A stretch of 64,000 bases of DNA, from contig CAJXUY010000003.1 in NCBI GenBank assembly GCA_913060665.1, positions 1-64,000 of the forward strand, written 5' to 3'. Origin of the DNA: an uncultured Oleiphilaceae bacterium. Lineage in GTDB: Bacteria; Pseudomonadota; Gammaproteobacteria; Pseudomonadales; Oleiphilaceae. The notes under the pieces were generated by a model. It saw nothing but the letters and a program-made list of their open reading frames with translations, was not told where the DNA came from and did no database searches. Positions 25,789-35,165 of this stretch are shown in pieces (position 1 is the first letter of the stretch; each line of letters starts with the position of its first letter). A program made the position numbers and the translations under genes.

Positions 25789-27750
25789 CTACAGAACATT
25801 TGTGAATAGTTTTTTGATGTTTTCATCTAATACTGGCGCTAACTTCTCACTCGCTGTTAACGTTAAGTGGTGGCTATCCCTATAACCAATTTCACCCGAA
25901 ACTGTTGCCGTACAACTAGTTTCATTGCATAAACTACTAGAAAGGTCTATTAGATTACTGGTTGGAAACATATCAACCGCCTTTTGATCTGCCTTTATCA
26001 TTAAATCACGAAGCGTATCACTATTATTAAATGAGCATGCCAGCTCATCAGTTTGGTGCCATAACGCACGAGACAAACACACAGGCACATCAAACCCAGG
26101 CCATGGCGTATCACCTAGTACCGCTATCTTAGCGTTACTTACAGTCGTAATGGCTTGTAGAGAATCTTTCATACCTTGATGCCATAAACTGCTATCATCA
26201 GGGTTTATGTGCCTGGATGAATTTCCGATAATAACCAACTGAGGAGCCTCTATAGCTAACCGCTCTATTGCCTTATCCCTCCATTCAGCACACTCTTTAT
26301 AAAGACGACCTAACTGTTTGTTATAGCTAGAAACAAACGCCGTAGGGCAAGCAGACTTGGTTAAAGACACCAGGCGCCAACCCTTTTGGTTAATAATCTT
26401 TTTAAGAGCGGGAAACCACTGCGCAGCATGTGAATCACCAAACAGTACTATAGTGGTACCGCTATTTTCATTTCCGTAGGCACATATTCCGAACTCAGTT
26501 TCTAGTAGGCCTAAATGGCAACCATCATGGTAAGTAGCAGGTATCTGCGCTCTAGCATCTAACACCTGTTTCTGTTCAGGTGAATTTAGCGCATTAATAG
26601 ACACAAACCTTAAGCCAATTATCACTATTGCAGCACTAGCCGTTAACCCAAGACCCACAAAGACCGACCTCAATGAAGTAGCCGATAAAAACGGACTAAA
26701 CCTCACTTTATTTTCAAGCAACTGGTAGGTCAGTCTCGCCAACACTAAAGAAACTAGAGGGGGGATCAGGCTTTCCAATACAGAACTTGGGGTAAAATAG
26801 TGTTCATAAAATACTTGAGCGGGCCAGTGCCATAAATACCAAGAGTAAGAAAGGTTACCTATCGTTTGAATAGCGTGGCTATTAAAAACGTTAGAAAAGC
26901 TAGATGAAGCACTTAACCCCGAGAGAATAACCAGAAATGTACCCACAACAGGTATTAAAGCCGCAGTGCCTGGGAATCGTGTATGGTCGTCAAAAGTAAG
27001 AATGGACTGAACAATAATGGCAATACCAGCAACAAACAAAAGGTTCTTAGTCAATGGCTTTAAAGCAGACAATCTATTAGTCACTAAAAACCCTAATGCC
27101 CCCGCAGCAAACTCCCATGCCCGCGTTGGTGAGCTAAAAAAGGCCCAAGGCTGTGACACTTCGATGACCCACAGTGAAAAAGCAAAAGAAATCCCCCCAA
27201 CACTCACCGTTACGATAAAAAGCCTTTTGTAAATACTGTTAATAGGCACAAGTTTATAGGCCATTAATATTATCAGCGGCCAAACAAGGTAAAATTGCTC
27301 TTCTACAGACAAAGACCAAGTATGCAATACAGGGTTCGAGTGTAAGTCATTGCCTAAATAGTCCATAGCGCTATTAGCGAACCACACATTACTAGCATAA
27401 AACACCGTATAGAACATTGAAGCTATAAGCTCGCGTAGCTCTATGGGCGATAGTAGAAGCATAGAAAACAGCGCAGTAACCAATAAGACTACAAATGCGG
27501 CTGGCAGTAGTCGGCGTATTCTGCGGGCATAGAACCCTAAAAGGTCAAGATGACCAGTGTTAGCGATTTCTAGCGTTATTAATCGCGTAATGAGATAACC
27601 AGACAAAACGAAGAATATATCGACACCAACATAACCACCCGAAAAGAATGGAATCTTAGCGTGATAAAGAACAACGCTAATAACGGCAAGCGCTCGCATT
27701 CCCTGAAGGTCAGTTCTATAGAATTTGGGGGACTGGGCCTTTTCGTTCAT
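25789..27750 (-). CDS. OafA/YrhL-type acyltransferase with C-terminal SGNH domain
   Basis: A 653-residue two-part enzyme. The first 370 residues are a membrane acyltransferase-3 domain ('YRTDLQGMRALAVISVVLYH', 'GGYVGVDIFFVLSGYLI'). The C-terminal periplasmic part is an SGNH hydrolase-like domain with 'LFGDSHAAQW' (Ser nucleophile block) and 'YRDSHHLT' (Asp/His block). Such fusions O-acetylate lipopolysaccharide, peptidoglycan or exopolysaccharide: the membrane part brings the acyl group across and the SGNH part transfers it. It lies 58 nt downstream of a GT2 gene on the same strand. All key motifs are intact. Confidence 0.9.
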   Translation of the reverse strand: MNEKAQSPKFYRTDLQGMRALAVISVVLYHAKIPFFSGGYVGVDIFFVLSGYLITRLITLEIANTGHLDLLGFYARRIRRLLPAAFVVLLVTALFSMLLLSPIELRELIASMFYTVFYASNVWFANSAMDYLGNDLHSNPVLHTWSLSVEEQFYLVWPLIILMAYKLVPINSIYKRLFIVTVSVGGISFAFSLWVIEVSQPWAFFSSPTRAWEFAAGALGFLVTNRLSALKPLTKNLLFVAGIAIIVQSILTFDDHTRFPGTAALIPVVGTFLVILSGLSASSSFSNVFNSHAIQTIGNLSYSWYLWHWPAQVFYEHYFTPSSVLESLIPPLVSLVLARLTYQLLENKVRFSPFLSATSLRSVFVGLGLTASAAIVIIGLRFVSINALNSPEQKQVLDARAQIPATYHDGCHLGLLETEFGICAYGNENSGTTIVLFGDSHAAQWFPALKKIINQKGWRLVSLTKSACPTAFVSSYNKQLGRLYKECAEWRDKAIERLAIEAPQLVIIGNSSRHINPDDSSLWHQGMKDSLQAITTVSNAKIAVLGDTPWPGFDVPVCLSRALWHQTDELACSFNNSDTLRDLMIKADQKAVDMFPTSNLIDLSSSLCNETSCTATVSGEIGYRDSHHLTLTASEKLAPVLDENIKKLFTNVL

Positions 27751-27808
27751 TCTATAATCTCAATAATATATCTTTTGATTTGATGTTTTAATTTATCCGA
27801 CGCGTCAT

Positions 27809-28759
27809 TCATGACATTAAAGATTTAACAAATAGCTTAAAGGCAGACACTGAAGGTCTTAACGAAAAGGATTTCAATACGTTTCTTCTAGCATCAGAAC
27901 CCTTTTTACTCTCAACACAATAGCGAGCCAATGCCAAATAATTGCTTGCTAGAAGCTTTTTAAGCTGTTTTTTAAGGTTTGAAGGTAAATTTGGCGTATT
28001 TTGACGCTCTAAGACTTTAATCCTATTAATTGCATTACGACCACCGCGAGCACTGATCCCCCCTTCATTTATTCGGTATTGGTGAAGGGGTTCATCAACA
28101 AATAAAAAGTCATACTTCATCGCAACCCTATACCACATATCACGGTCATCGCCATTGGTTAGTGTGCTATCAAATAAACCAATATCATCAAATACCACTC
28201 TAGGAATAACGACACTTGAAGTGCCTACAAAATTCGAATAAAACAGCTCAGAATATGCAGATTCTGACGACATCCGATAAGCACTTTTATCATCAGTAGT
28301 CGTAAACACCGCTCTAAAACGAGTGTAATCGCTCAAATAGTCTTCTACGAGAAGGTTGTCTTCATTATCAATAGATTGAAACCCTGTACATAACAACCCA
28401 ATATTTGGGTTTTCACTGAAGCATGTTACTGATCGCTCAATTTTACCTGGCAGCATAATATCATCAGAATCAAACATCATGATCAAGTCACCGGTACTAT
28501 TTTTTATCCCTGTATTTCTAGGGCCTGCAGGACCACCGCAATTTTTATCTTCACAGAAGTACTTAATGCTTTCTGATAAAAAAGGTGTAATTACTGCTTT
28601 AGATTGATCTGAAGAACAGTCATCTACAAGAATAACCTCAATATTCTTGTACGACTGATTGAGAATGGAATTAAGCGTCTGACTAATATACTTTTCTGCA
28701 TTATAAACAGGGATGATTATTGAGACTTTAGGGGTAGCATCCAATGGAGGCACGAACAA
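27809..28759 (-). CDS. Glycosyltransferase family 2
   Basis: A 316-residue family 2 glycosyltransferase: 'KVSIIIPVYNAEKYISQTL', 'EVILVDDCSSDQS', the DxD-like 'MMFDSDDIMLPGK', 'GDDRDMWYRV' and 'HQYRINEGGIS'. It is a paralogue of the gene at 22909 and the parent type of the tail fragment at 25441. The C-terminal helical tail (from 'KKLLASNYLALARY') is shared by all three. It belongs to a minus-strand run with two acyltransferase genes. Likely role: adding a sugar to a repeat unit that the neighbouring acyltransferases decorate. Confidence 0.87.
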   Translation of the reverse strand: MFVPPLDATPKVSIIIPVYNAEKYISQTLNSILNQSYKNIEVILVDDCSSDQSKAVITPFLSESIKYFCEDKNCGGPAGPRNTGIKNSTGDLIMMFDSDDIMLPGKIERSVTCFSENPNIGLLCTGFQSIDNEDNLLVEDYLSDYTRFRAVFTTTDDKSAYRMSSESAYSELFYSNFVGTSSVVIPRVVFDDIGLFDSTLTNGDDRDMWYRVAMKYDFLFVDEPLHQYRINEGGISARGGRNAINRIKVLERQNTPNLPSNLKKQLKKLLASNYLALARYCVESKKGSDARRNVLKSFSLRPSVSAFKLFVKSLMS

Positions 28760-28907
28760 TTCCTTTTAAAAATTGACTCATCGAACGCAATTCTAACAAA
28801 TAATTCGATATTTAAACGGATTCGTCTAATAGTTTTTCGACACACTGAAACAAATTTCAGAAGCATTCTTAATATCAGGTAAAATAATTAATTTACATAT
28901 TAATAAG

Positions 28908-29975
28908 TTATTTTAATTTTGGCGAACTTACAAGGAAGTGTATCAACTTATTACCTACTTTATTCAAAAGGGGAGCTAATTTTTTTTCAATAAACAAGTG
29001 TATAAAAGCCGAGACTAATAAAATAAGAAATATCGTAATACAAACCGCTGTAAAAGTAGATGTAAATAAAATCAACTCATTAATAATTAACTTACCAGAA
29101 AAATTATGAATCAAATACAAAGGGTAACTAATCGCTCCCAAAAACCTCACCCCATAAAAAGGATTAATTGTCATTTTACCTATTGCAAACAAATAGAAAA
29201 GTACATAAAAAGACAACACAACCAGCATAACAATAATATGATCTGCCTCATTTGCAGATGGATAAAAGCTATTAACTTGGCCGAAGGCAGCTAGCATTGA
29301 AAAAACAGTAGCAATACAGAGCATTAGAATGAGCCTAATATCACCTCTATACTTGTGTATTAAGCAACAACAAACACCACCAATAAAATAAAAAGAATAA
29401 GACGGGTTAATAAATATCCCCATAGCTGACGGCTCAGAAGTGAAATAATGCAGTATTGCAAGACTCAACCAACCCGTTAGCCAATAGTAAAATGATTTAA
29501 ATAGGTTAAACGTAAGAAGCAGAAAAACGCAGCCATAAAATTTCAATTCTGCTTGTAAAGTCCAAAAAACGTCATCTATATTTCGTACCCCCAAGTAGTC
29601 ATTCAAAATAGTGGCATTTAACAAGACTTCTTTAAAAGTAAATAAACGATCGCCAAGGGCAAAATTAATACAAACGGCAAATAGAAGCCCCCCCCAAAAA
29701 GCTGGGTATAATCTCACCACTCGCGATAGGGCAAATCGAAGTGGGTCTCTATTAAGTGCTGAAGAGGTAATTACAAACCCACTTAATATAAAGAAAAAAG
29801 GGACCCCTAGATACCCAAAATAAGTCAGTTTAATAAGGCCACAAAAGTCAGATTGTTCGAAGTAGATAGAGTAATGATAAAAAACTACCGCCATTGCAGC
29901 AAAGAATCTAAGTAAATCTAATAAATAAAACCGCCCCTCTCCTTTTGATATATTTTCTAACTTGTTGTGAGCCAT
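28908..29975 (-). CDS. Membrane acyltransferase (acyltransferase 3 / OafA-like)
   Basis: A 355-residue polytopic acyltransferase-3 protein with the family start 'FYLLDLLRFFAAMAVVFYHY' (Arg and His of the R/H motif) and 'GVPFFFILSGFVITSSA'. No SGNH domain follows. It is probably an O-acetyltransferase for the exopolysaccharide. A run of eight G on the coding strand (29688-29695), near residue 94, would cause early truncation if it changed length, so this gene could be switched off by slippage. The 148-bp gap down to the GT2 start at 28759 is AT-rich and shows no feature. Confidence 0.85.
   Translation of the reverse strand: MAHNKLENISKGEGRFYLLDLLRFFAAMAVVFYHYSIYFEQSDFCGLIKLTYFGYLGVPFFFILSGFVITSSALNRDPLRFALSRVVRLYPAFWGGLLFAVCINFALGDRLFTFKEVLLNATILNDYLGVRNIDDVFWTLQAELKFYGCVFLLLTFNLFKSFYYWLTGWLSLAILHYFTSEPSAMGIFINPSYSFYFIGGVCCCLIHKYRGDIRLILMLCIATVFSMLAAFGQVNSFYPSANEADHIIVMLVVLSFYVLFYLFAIGKMTINPFYGVRFLGAISYPLYLIHNFSGKLIINELILFTSTFTAVCITIFLILLVSAFIHLFIEKKLAPLLNKVGNKLIHFLVSSPKLK
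29688..29695. repeat. C8/G8 homopolymer in an acyltransferase gene
   Basis: A run of eight C on the plus strand (G on the coding strand) early in the acyltransferase gene, followed directly by five A. Gain or loss of one base would truncate the protein after about 95 residues. Confidence 0.9.
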
Positions 29976-30012
29976 GATTTTACCTATTATTTACGTGTTA
30001 GATTAAGCCAAC

Positions 30013-31113
30013 TTATTTTAACAAGGACTTTAATTTTTTAAATAAGTCATTGATGTTATAAAGCAAGCGAAGTTTATATGATCTAACTAATTGTATAGAG
30101 TGCAGTTGTTCCGTATCAGTCGCTAAACGAGATTTATAGTTTGAATTCTTGCCATGCCCTGCTAAAAAATCAAATGTATGAATCTTGGGGTTTTGGAATG
30201 CGGATTCTATCAGAATACCGAAGTGAAGCATGCCTATTGCTATCTTTTTATGGAAGCTTTCGTTAAACCCTGAGTTTATGTTGTAAACCCTCCCTTCTAA
30301 TACATAGTTAAACATCACTGACCCACAAACACCGTTAACAGTTAATACAGAGAGTTCCACCTCTAAACCACCTGATTGACTGTTTTTCATGACCTCTTGA
30401 TGAAATGATAAGGTCTGTTTTGAGAAAGTGTCGCCCCATCGCTTTTCATGAAATGCATTTAATAACTCAAAGAACTCCGAGATCCTATCAGGGAAGTAAT
30501 TTTCTATCGCTACGTCCCCTAAGGTTTCTAAAAGCTTCCGCCTATTAATCAATTTAAGCCGAGTATTAGAACCTAGATTTTTTTTGTATGCTTCAAATGA
30601 CGACGTTGTATTGATAGAATATGCGGTATCGCTATGAATAACGCGAGTTAACCAGTTGTTATCTTTCGCCCATTGGGTGATGGCTAAATCGGTACTATCA
30701 TCTTTTACTATATCTCTAGCAACAAATTCATCCCACTTTAGTGCCTCAAGAGCCTCTAAACCGAGCCTTATTGAGCTTTCGGAACCTTTCATAGTCGAAA
30801 AAGCTAAATACTCAGTTCTTGGAGTAGTGATATGTTGATAGTTTGTACCGATAAACTGTAAACGCCTAATGGGGATAATATTTTTGAGTGTAAATGAGTC
30901 GATATACAAACTCATTTTACATAGGGTATCGTCTCCATCTCTTATTATTATAATATTGAGTTCAAATCCTCCACCCCATTTCTGCCACCAAGCTTTTAGC
31001 CAAATAGCACTATTAAATAAAGGATCTGCAGTGTCATCAGTGACGGAGTTCTCTAGTACTGGATCAATAGCATTAATAATAGGTACTATCGACACTTGTA
31101 ACTTGCTGTTCAT
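30013..31113 (-). CDS. GNAT/FemAB-like (CelD/BcsL-type) acyltransferase
   Basis: A soluble protein of about 366 residues from the GNAT superfamily with FemAB-like duplication (CelD/BcsL type). Landmarks are 'NSAIWLKAWWQKWG' near the N terminus, 'RLKLINRRKLLETLG' in the middle and 'NSGFNESFHKKIAIGMLHFG' in the C-terminal GNAT core. Related proteins occur in many exopolysaccharide loci and may acylate or aminoacylate sugar intermediates in the cytosol. It resembles CelD more than the specific PEP-CTERM FemAB subfamily. The ATG at 31113 is preferred over a TTG at 31140. It is divergent from the polymerase gene, with the start codons 67 bp apart. Confidence 0.78.
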   Translation of the reverse strand: MNSKLQVSIVPIINAIDPVLENSVTDDTADPLFNSAIWLKAWWQKWGGGFELNIIIIRDGDDTLCKMSLYIDSFTLKNIIPIRRLQFIGTNYQHITTPRTEYLAFSTMKGSESSIRLGLEALEALKWDEFVARDIVKDDSTDLAITQWAKDNNWLTRVIHSDTAYSINTTSSFEAYKKNLGSNTRLKLINRRKLLETLGDVAIENYFPDRISEFFELLNAFHEKRWGDTFSKQTLSFHQEVMKNSQSGGLEVELSVLTVNGVCGSVMFNYVLEGRVYNINSGFNESFHKKIAIGMLHFGILIESAFQNPKIHTFDFLAGHGKNSNYKSRLATDTEQLHSIQLVRSYKLRLLYNINDLFKKLKSLLK

Positions 31114-31180
31114 TAATAAATCTCTAAAATGTATCTGCAAACTGTAACAGTCAGCTTATATACACTGACCAGAGAATTAA

Positions 31181-32539
31181 ATGTACTCTAACCAATCAGA
31201 AAAGATAACCCCACACGAATTGTTTTCAAAGAACAACGTCTTCGTTTATCTCACTTCGTTTTATATTATTGTCTGGTATCTTCAATTAGGAGCGCGTATC
31301 CCTATTTTAGGTGCCGTCCGGTTTGAGTTTATCTTAGGTGCCTTTCTTGGCTTTTGTGCATTACTAAAACAACTACAAAGCAATGAAGCAACAGCGCCCT
31401 TAACTAAGTATGTCTATTGCTTTTTCTTTTTTATGATTATTCAAGTACCGTTATCGGCGAATGTTGAATATTCATATAATATTTTTATTGATCGTGCGTT
31501 TAAATTCTCACTTTTAGCTGTTTTTATCTCGACTTTTATTAGAACGCCTGCAGCCCTAAAACTCTTTATTTTTGCCTTCTTGTTAGCTTGTTTTCGACTA
31601 GCATATGAAGGCTTTATCGGATGGGAAACTGGTAGTCTCGTATGGCAAAATCAAGGCATCATGCGCTTACATGGTTCAGTTCCTATGTTAGGACACCCAA
31701 ATTCATTTTCAGGTTTCGGCGTTAGCCTGCTCCCTTTCATCTATTATTTATTTCCTAAGGTTAATAGAATATATAAAACTTTACTGGGTGTTCTTTTAAT
31801 ATTTGCTATCGTAATCATTGTATTTACCGGTTCCAGAACAGGCTATGTTGCGGCATTTGGTTTTATAGCTTATGCGGTTTATAGTTCTAAATACCGAATA
31901 AAGGTCGCAGTATCCTTTTTACTACTACTTATTATAAGCTTACCCTTTATCCCCGAGCAGTACCTTGAACGTTTCGAATCTATTTATGCGAGTAAGGAGA
32001 AAGAAGGAAATTCTAAAAAAACTAGAATGATAATACTTGAAGATGCTTTAGAAATTTCAATTCAAAACCCTTTGGGGGTTGGAGTAGGTGCATTTCCAAT
32101 AGTCCGCGACCAATATTTCGGGCGTAAGCAAGATACCCATAACTTATATTTTGAGGTACTTACGAATCTCGGAATACAAGGCTTTATTGTTTTTTTGTTG
32201 TTAATATTTAAATTGTTCGAAACTATAAAAAGTAACGATACCTCATTAAACAAAAGCAAAATTCTTTTAGCTAGAGCTCCGCCTGATAAAATAATATATG
32301 AAAATACAACAGTTAGTGACCTTATAAACCATATAGATTTTTCTATCGCTATTGGGAAGGCCATAAGTGCTTTTATTGTAGTCCGGTTATTTTTAGGAAT
32401 GTTTGGTATGGATCTTTATGAGATCTATTGGTGGTTAGCAATAGGTTTAACAATATCTATCAGAAAGATATCTAATTCAGTTAAAGAATTAAAAGAATTA
32501 AAAGAATTAAATCCGAGTATTCCGACGGCATTAGTTTAA
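31181..32539 (+). CDS. O-antigen ligase/polymerase family protein (Wzy/WaaL-like)
   Basis: A 452-residue polytopic membrane protein with about 11 hydrophobic segments. It has the signature of the Wzy_C/O-antigen ligase family: a central periplasmic loop with 'GHPNSFSGFGVSLLPF' and 'FTGSRTGYVAAFGF', then 'NPLGVGVGAFP' and 'DTHNLYFEVLTNLGIQGF' before the last membrane spans. It is the only polymerase candidate in the window, so it probably joins the flipped repeat units into exopolysaccharide, with chain length set by the proteins at 48695 and 47851. The C-terminal tail contains a 9-bp triplicated repeat giving a 'KELKELKEL' stretch. It is isolated on the plus strand and followed by an IS remnant. 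Confidence 0.85.
   Translation: MYSNQSEKITPHELFSKNNVFVYLTSFYIIVWYLQLGARIPILGAVRFEFILGAFLGFCALLKQLQSNEATAPLTKYVYCFFFFMIIQVPLSANVEYSYNIFIDRAFKFSLLAVFISTFIRTPAALKLFIFAFLLACFRLAYEGFIGWETGSLVWQNQGIMRLHGSVPMLGHPNSFSGFGVSLLPFIYYLFPKVNRIYKTLLGVLLIFAIVIIVFTGSRTGYVAAFGFIAYAVYSSKYRIKVAVSFLLLLIISLPFIPEQYLERFESIYASKEKEGNSKKTRMIILEDALEISIQNPLGVGVGAFPIVRDQYFGRKQDTHNLYFEVLTNLGIQGFIVFLLLIFKLFETIKSNDTSLNKSKILLARAPPDKIIYENTTVSDLINHIDFSIAIGKAISAFIVVRLFLGMFGMDLYEIYWWLAIGLTISIRKISNSVKELKELKELNPSIPTALV
32483..32509 (+). repeat. Three 9-bp tandem repeats in the polymerase C terminus
   Basis: Three perfect copies of the unit AAAGAATTA (32483-32491, 32492-32500, 32501-32509) encode repeated Lys-Glu-Leu. Changes in copy number keep the frame and would only alter tail length. 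Confidence 0.9.
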
Positions 32540-32608
32540 ATTGGTTCGCTCCCAGCTCTATAGCCCCCTCATGGAGTTATAATGAAACTTTAACTATAGA
32601 GGTGATCA

Positions 32609-32836
32609 ATGCGCGGTAAATGATATCTAGAAAAGTGTAAAATTAAGGCTGTTAAACAAATAACAGAGCGCGGTTATAAACTCGCTAACGTCTTGGCGTC
32701 ACAACCAAAACCCTACACAACTGGATAAATAAGTTCTGCAAACCAGAGCAGCAGCACACGACATATCGATAATCAACAAGATAAAACTCTTAAACTAAAA
32801 GCTGAGCTTCGTAAAAATTTTACAGAGGTAGGCTGA
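32609..32836 (+). pseudogene. Degraded IS3-family transposase orfA remnant
   Basis: Three reading frames together recover an IS3-type OrfA helix-turn-helix protein. Frame 1 from an ATG at 32609 (AGAGGTG ribosome site) gives 'MRGK', a stop, then 'KIKAVKQITERGYKLANV'. Frame 2 from about 32692 gives 'LGVTTKTLHNWINKF'. Frame 3 from 32771 gives 'NQQDKTLKLKAELRK'. At least one stop and two frameshifts break the gene, and no OrfB follows. It is an old insertion scar between the polymerase gene and the jelly-roll protein gene. No terminal repeats or target duplication could be defined by eye. This explains most of the 336-bp gap. Confidence 0.85.
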
Positions 32837-32875
32837 ACTTATTATTTTTATCAACCTACTTTTAATATGATTAAA

Positions 32876-33958
32876 CTAGTCAACTGATAACTTGGGGGCT
32901 TCAATTGGATTAAAGTAAGCTAATGGAAAACCTTTTTCATTAGCAAATCCGTCTTTATCAACCACATATAAATATATCGAGCCAGTATAATTGGAGAATC
33001 CAGAGTTTAGTTTAAAGGAGATACCAGTATCGCTCCATGTATCTTCATCTACGACCTGTATTTCTTTACTCTTACATTCTTTCCATACAGGAGAGTCACA
33101 AAGTTCAACTCTAGCTTGAGTAGTGGCAATATACAAATCGTCAAACCAGGCTTTTGCAGAGTCCATAAACCCTTGAGCCATATGACCTAGCCTAAAATCT
33201 TTAAAACTCCCATCTACATAACCAATTCTGTATTTTTCGTTATCAATTCCTTTAACACCATCAAGCCAGCCCTTGACAATACCGTTACTTTCTGTGTAAG
33301 GGCTATTTAACTGAATAAACCATTCCCATCTTTGAAACTTATTTACTGTGTTGCTATAAACCCAGCCCTCGGTATTTATATTATTACCTTCGCTCCATGA
33401 AAGCCCCCCGCTACTTACATTATTATATAACCCCCACATTGTAGTTCCACCAGGCATGAGCGGCATACTTTGTGGCATCTGCCCATTATTTCCATAAAGG
33501 TAAAATTGTTTGTGGTTAAACCCCGAAGCAGCCTTGTAATCACCTTCCATATACCTTTGATAAGAGATATATAGTTTATTATATGGCCCTCTTCCAGACC
33601 AACCAAACGCACGAATGCTCTCCTTATCAATTGACCAATCTAAATGAGCAGCTTTATTACCACTATGAGACTCTCTAGTATCAAACCTAGCACCATCTCC
33701 TGAATAACTATATATGGTTGACCAATTACCTCCAATTATTGATTTTGATCCGTTTATCAGCTCACCGGTTTCATGCCCTTCAAAATCATCCCATGAAATG
33801 ATTCCGCCATCCATTTCACCAAAATCAGTGCCGTAAACCTCTATAATATTGCCAAGTTTCAACTCACCGACAAACCCATTTACCACTGGCCGCGCATTGG
33901 ATTCAGCAGCAATAACTCCGATGCAGATAATTGTTAGAACTTTTCTGAAACAAAGCAT
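32876..33958 (-). CDS. Secreted jelly-roll-like protein, possible polysaccharide-binding or lyase
   Basis: A protein of about 360 residues with a signal peptide ('MLCFRKVLTIICIGVIAAES'). An N-terminal segment 'GNIIEVYGTDFG' looks like an IPT/TIG-type strand. The central part is rich in Trp, Tyr and Gly ('KLYISYQRYMEGDYKAASGF', 'QRWEWFIQLNSPY', 'AWFDDLYIATTQARVEL') and resembles concanavalin-type jelly-roll domains found in polysaccharide lyases and carbohydrate-binding proteins. No catalytic residues can be assigned. The ATG at 33958 has an AAGGGTG ribosome site and the signal peptide; an upstream ATG-like start at 34012 does not. It lies in the glycan island, so exopolysaccharide binding or trimming is plausible. 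Confidence 0.65.
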   Translation of the reverse strand: MLCFRKVLTIICIGVIAAESNARPVVNGFVGELKLGNIIEVYGTDFGEMDGGIISWDDFEGHETGELINGSKSIIGGNWSTIYSYSGDGARFDTRESHSGNKAAHLDWSIDKESIRAFGWSGRGPYNKLYISYQRYMEGDYKAASGFNHKQFYLYGNNGQMPQSMPLMPGGTTMWGLYNNVSSGGLSWSEGNNINTEGWVYSNTVNKFQRWEWFIQLNSPYTESNGIVKGWLDGVKGIDNEKYRIGYVDGSFKDFRLGHMAQGFMDSAKAWFDDLYIATTQARVELCDSPVWKECKSKEIQVVDEDTWSDTGISFKLNSGFSNYTGSIYLYVVDKDGFANEKGFPLAYFNPIEAPKLSVD

Positions 33959-34136
33959 TTTCGTCACCCTTTTTAACCTGATATGTATATGTTTCAAGCG
34001 ATCATCTAACACTTAGTGTAGCTGATTTCTTAATAGTAAGTAGTGTAACCAATAAACGAAATTTCAAAAACAAACGTTTAATAACATTAGTATTTAAGAG
34101 TCATACAAAACATAACGTTAAAATCTAAAAACAAAT

Positions 34137-35165
34137 TTATGAACATTTAATATCCAATGCTAGAAACAGATCTTTTTTGATGTTTTTCCACTCATAAGTT
34201 TTTTCTAATTTCATCTGCTTAACTTCTTCCGCCAATTCTTCATTTAGGCTTTGACTTTTAACTATATTTTCAGCGATATCTTCAGCATTGTTTTCTGTAT
34301 AGAGTGCCCCTTTATTAAAGTATGACCGTAGTGCTTTTTTGTTGCTTAGTATCATCGGTTTTTCTAGTGCTACACTTTCATATGCGCCACAGACCAAGCA
34401 ATTATCTCTTGTCGTTAGGTCTATAGTTACGTCTGCTGAATCAAGTAGATCTACATAATCTGTATCAGAAATATAACCCGTCAATACTACATTCGGGTAA
34501 CCCTCAAGACTTATATTAGCTCTACCTTTATGATTTCCAGTTATATACAACTTTATGTTTTCCGGAAGTTTTTTAGCTGCTTCAATCACTTCAGCATATG
34601 GCTCATCGCGAGCCCAAGTACAAACAAACACTGCTTTATAGAGCTCGGTTGATTTATTTTTTTGGGATGGAGTTAGTGCTGGAAGTGGGTCTGGTACGAC
34701 TATCGACTTTCCGCCTTTACCCTCTACGTATTTTTTTAACTCTTCATTACTGACTATGGTTAGCGGTGTAATTTTTACAATTATTTCAGCAAGCCTGTTA
34801 AGCACCCAGTACTTTCCATCAATCGGAAATAAGCCGCCATTATGGGCATCAACCGCTAATTTTTTAAAGGTCAACCGACAAAAAATATTTGCAACCAAAG
34901 CTAAAATAATTGAGGGGTTTTGTACTACCACTACATTCGCTGGACTTTTTCTTATTATGTTAAAAGTTAAAATAGTTAAGTCTATGTATCTTCGTAAACG
35001 CGCTTTTTTTGACTCTAGCTGATAAAGGGCTGCCTGAATTTCTTTGCTAAGGGTTTTATTTCTGACTTGGCTTTCCCAAGTAATCCAAATAGAGTTTGAG
35101 CTCTTATTAAAATAATTCACGTTATCCGCCATATATTTCATTAATCTGTCGTGAGGTATGAGCAC
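34137..35165 (-). CDS. Glycosyltransferase family 4-like
   Basis: A protein of about 342 residues with a GT-B fold pattern: an N-terminal half with 'ANVVVVQNPSIILAL' and 'LAVDAHNGGLF', and a C-terminal half with 'AVFVCTWARDEPYAEVIEAA', 'NIKLYITGN', 'VVLTGYISDTDYVDLLDSAD' and the donor-binding 'CGAYESVALEKPMILSN' (EX7E-like). It transfers a sugar from a nucleotide donor in the cytosol. The start is uncertain: a GTG at 35165 lies next to an AAAAGG motif, and in-frame ATGs occur at 35141 and 35132. It sits alone between two non-coding regions, which may mean that flanking genes were lost. Confidence 0.78.
   Translation of the reverse strand: MLIPHDRLMKYMADNVNYFNKSSNSIWITWESQVRNKTLSKEIQAALYQLESKKARLRRYIDLTILTFNIIRKSPANVVVVQNPSIILALVANIFCRLTFKKLAVDAHNGGLFPIDGKYWVLNRLAEIIVKITPLTIVSNEELKKYVEGKGGKSIVVPDPLPALTPSQKNKSTELYKAVFVCTWARDEPYAEVIEAAKKLPENIKLYITGNHKGRANISLEGYPNVVLTGYISDTDYVDLLDSADVTIDLTTRDNCLVCGAYESVALEKPMILSNKKALRSYFNKGALYTENNAEDIAENIVKSQSLNEELAEEVKQMKLEKTYEWKNIKKDLFLALDIKCS

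Noticed and set aside
32540-32875. Complete insertion sequence with terminal repeats
   Set aside because: Only orfA remnants are readable, no orfB exists and no matching ends or target duplication could be seen.
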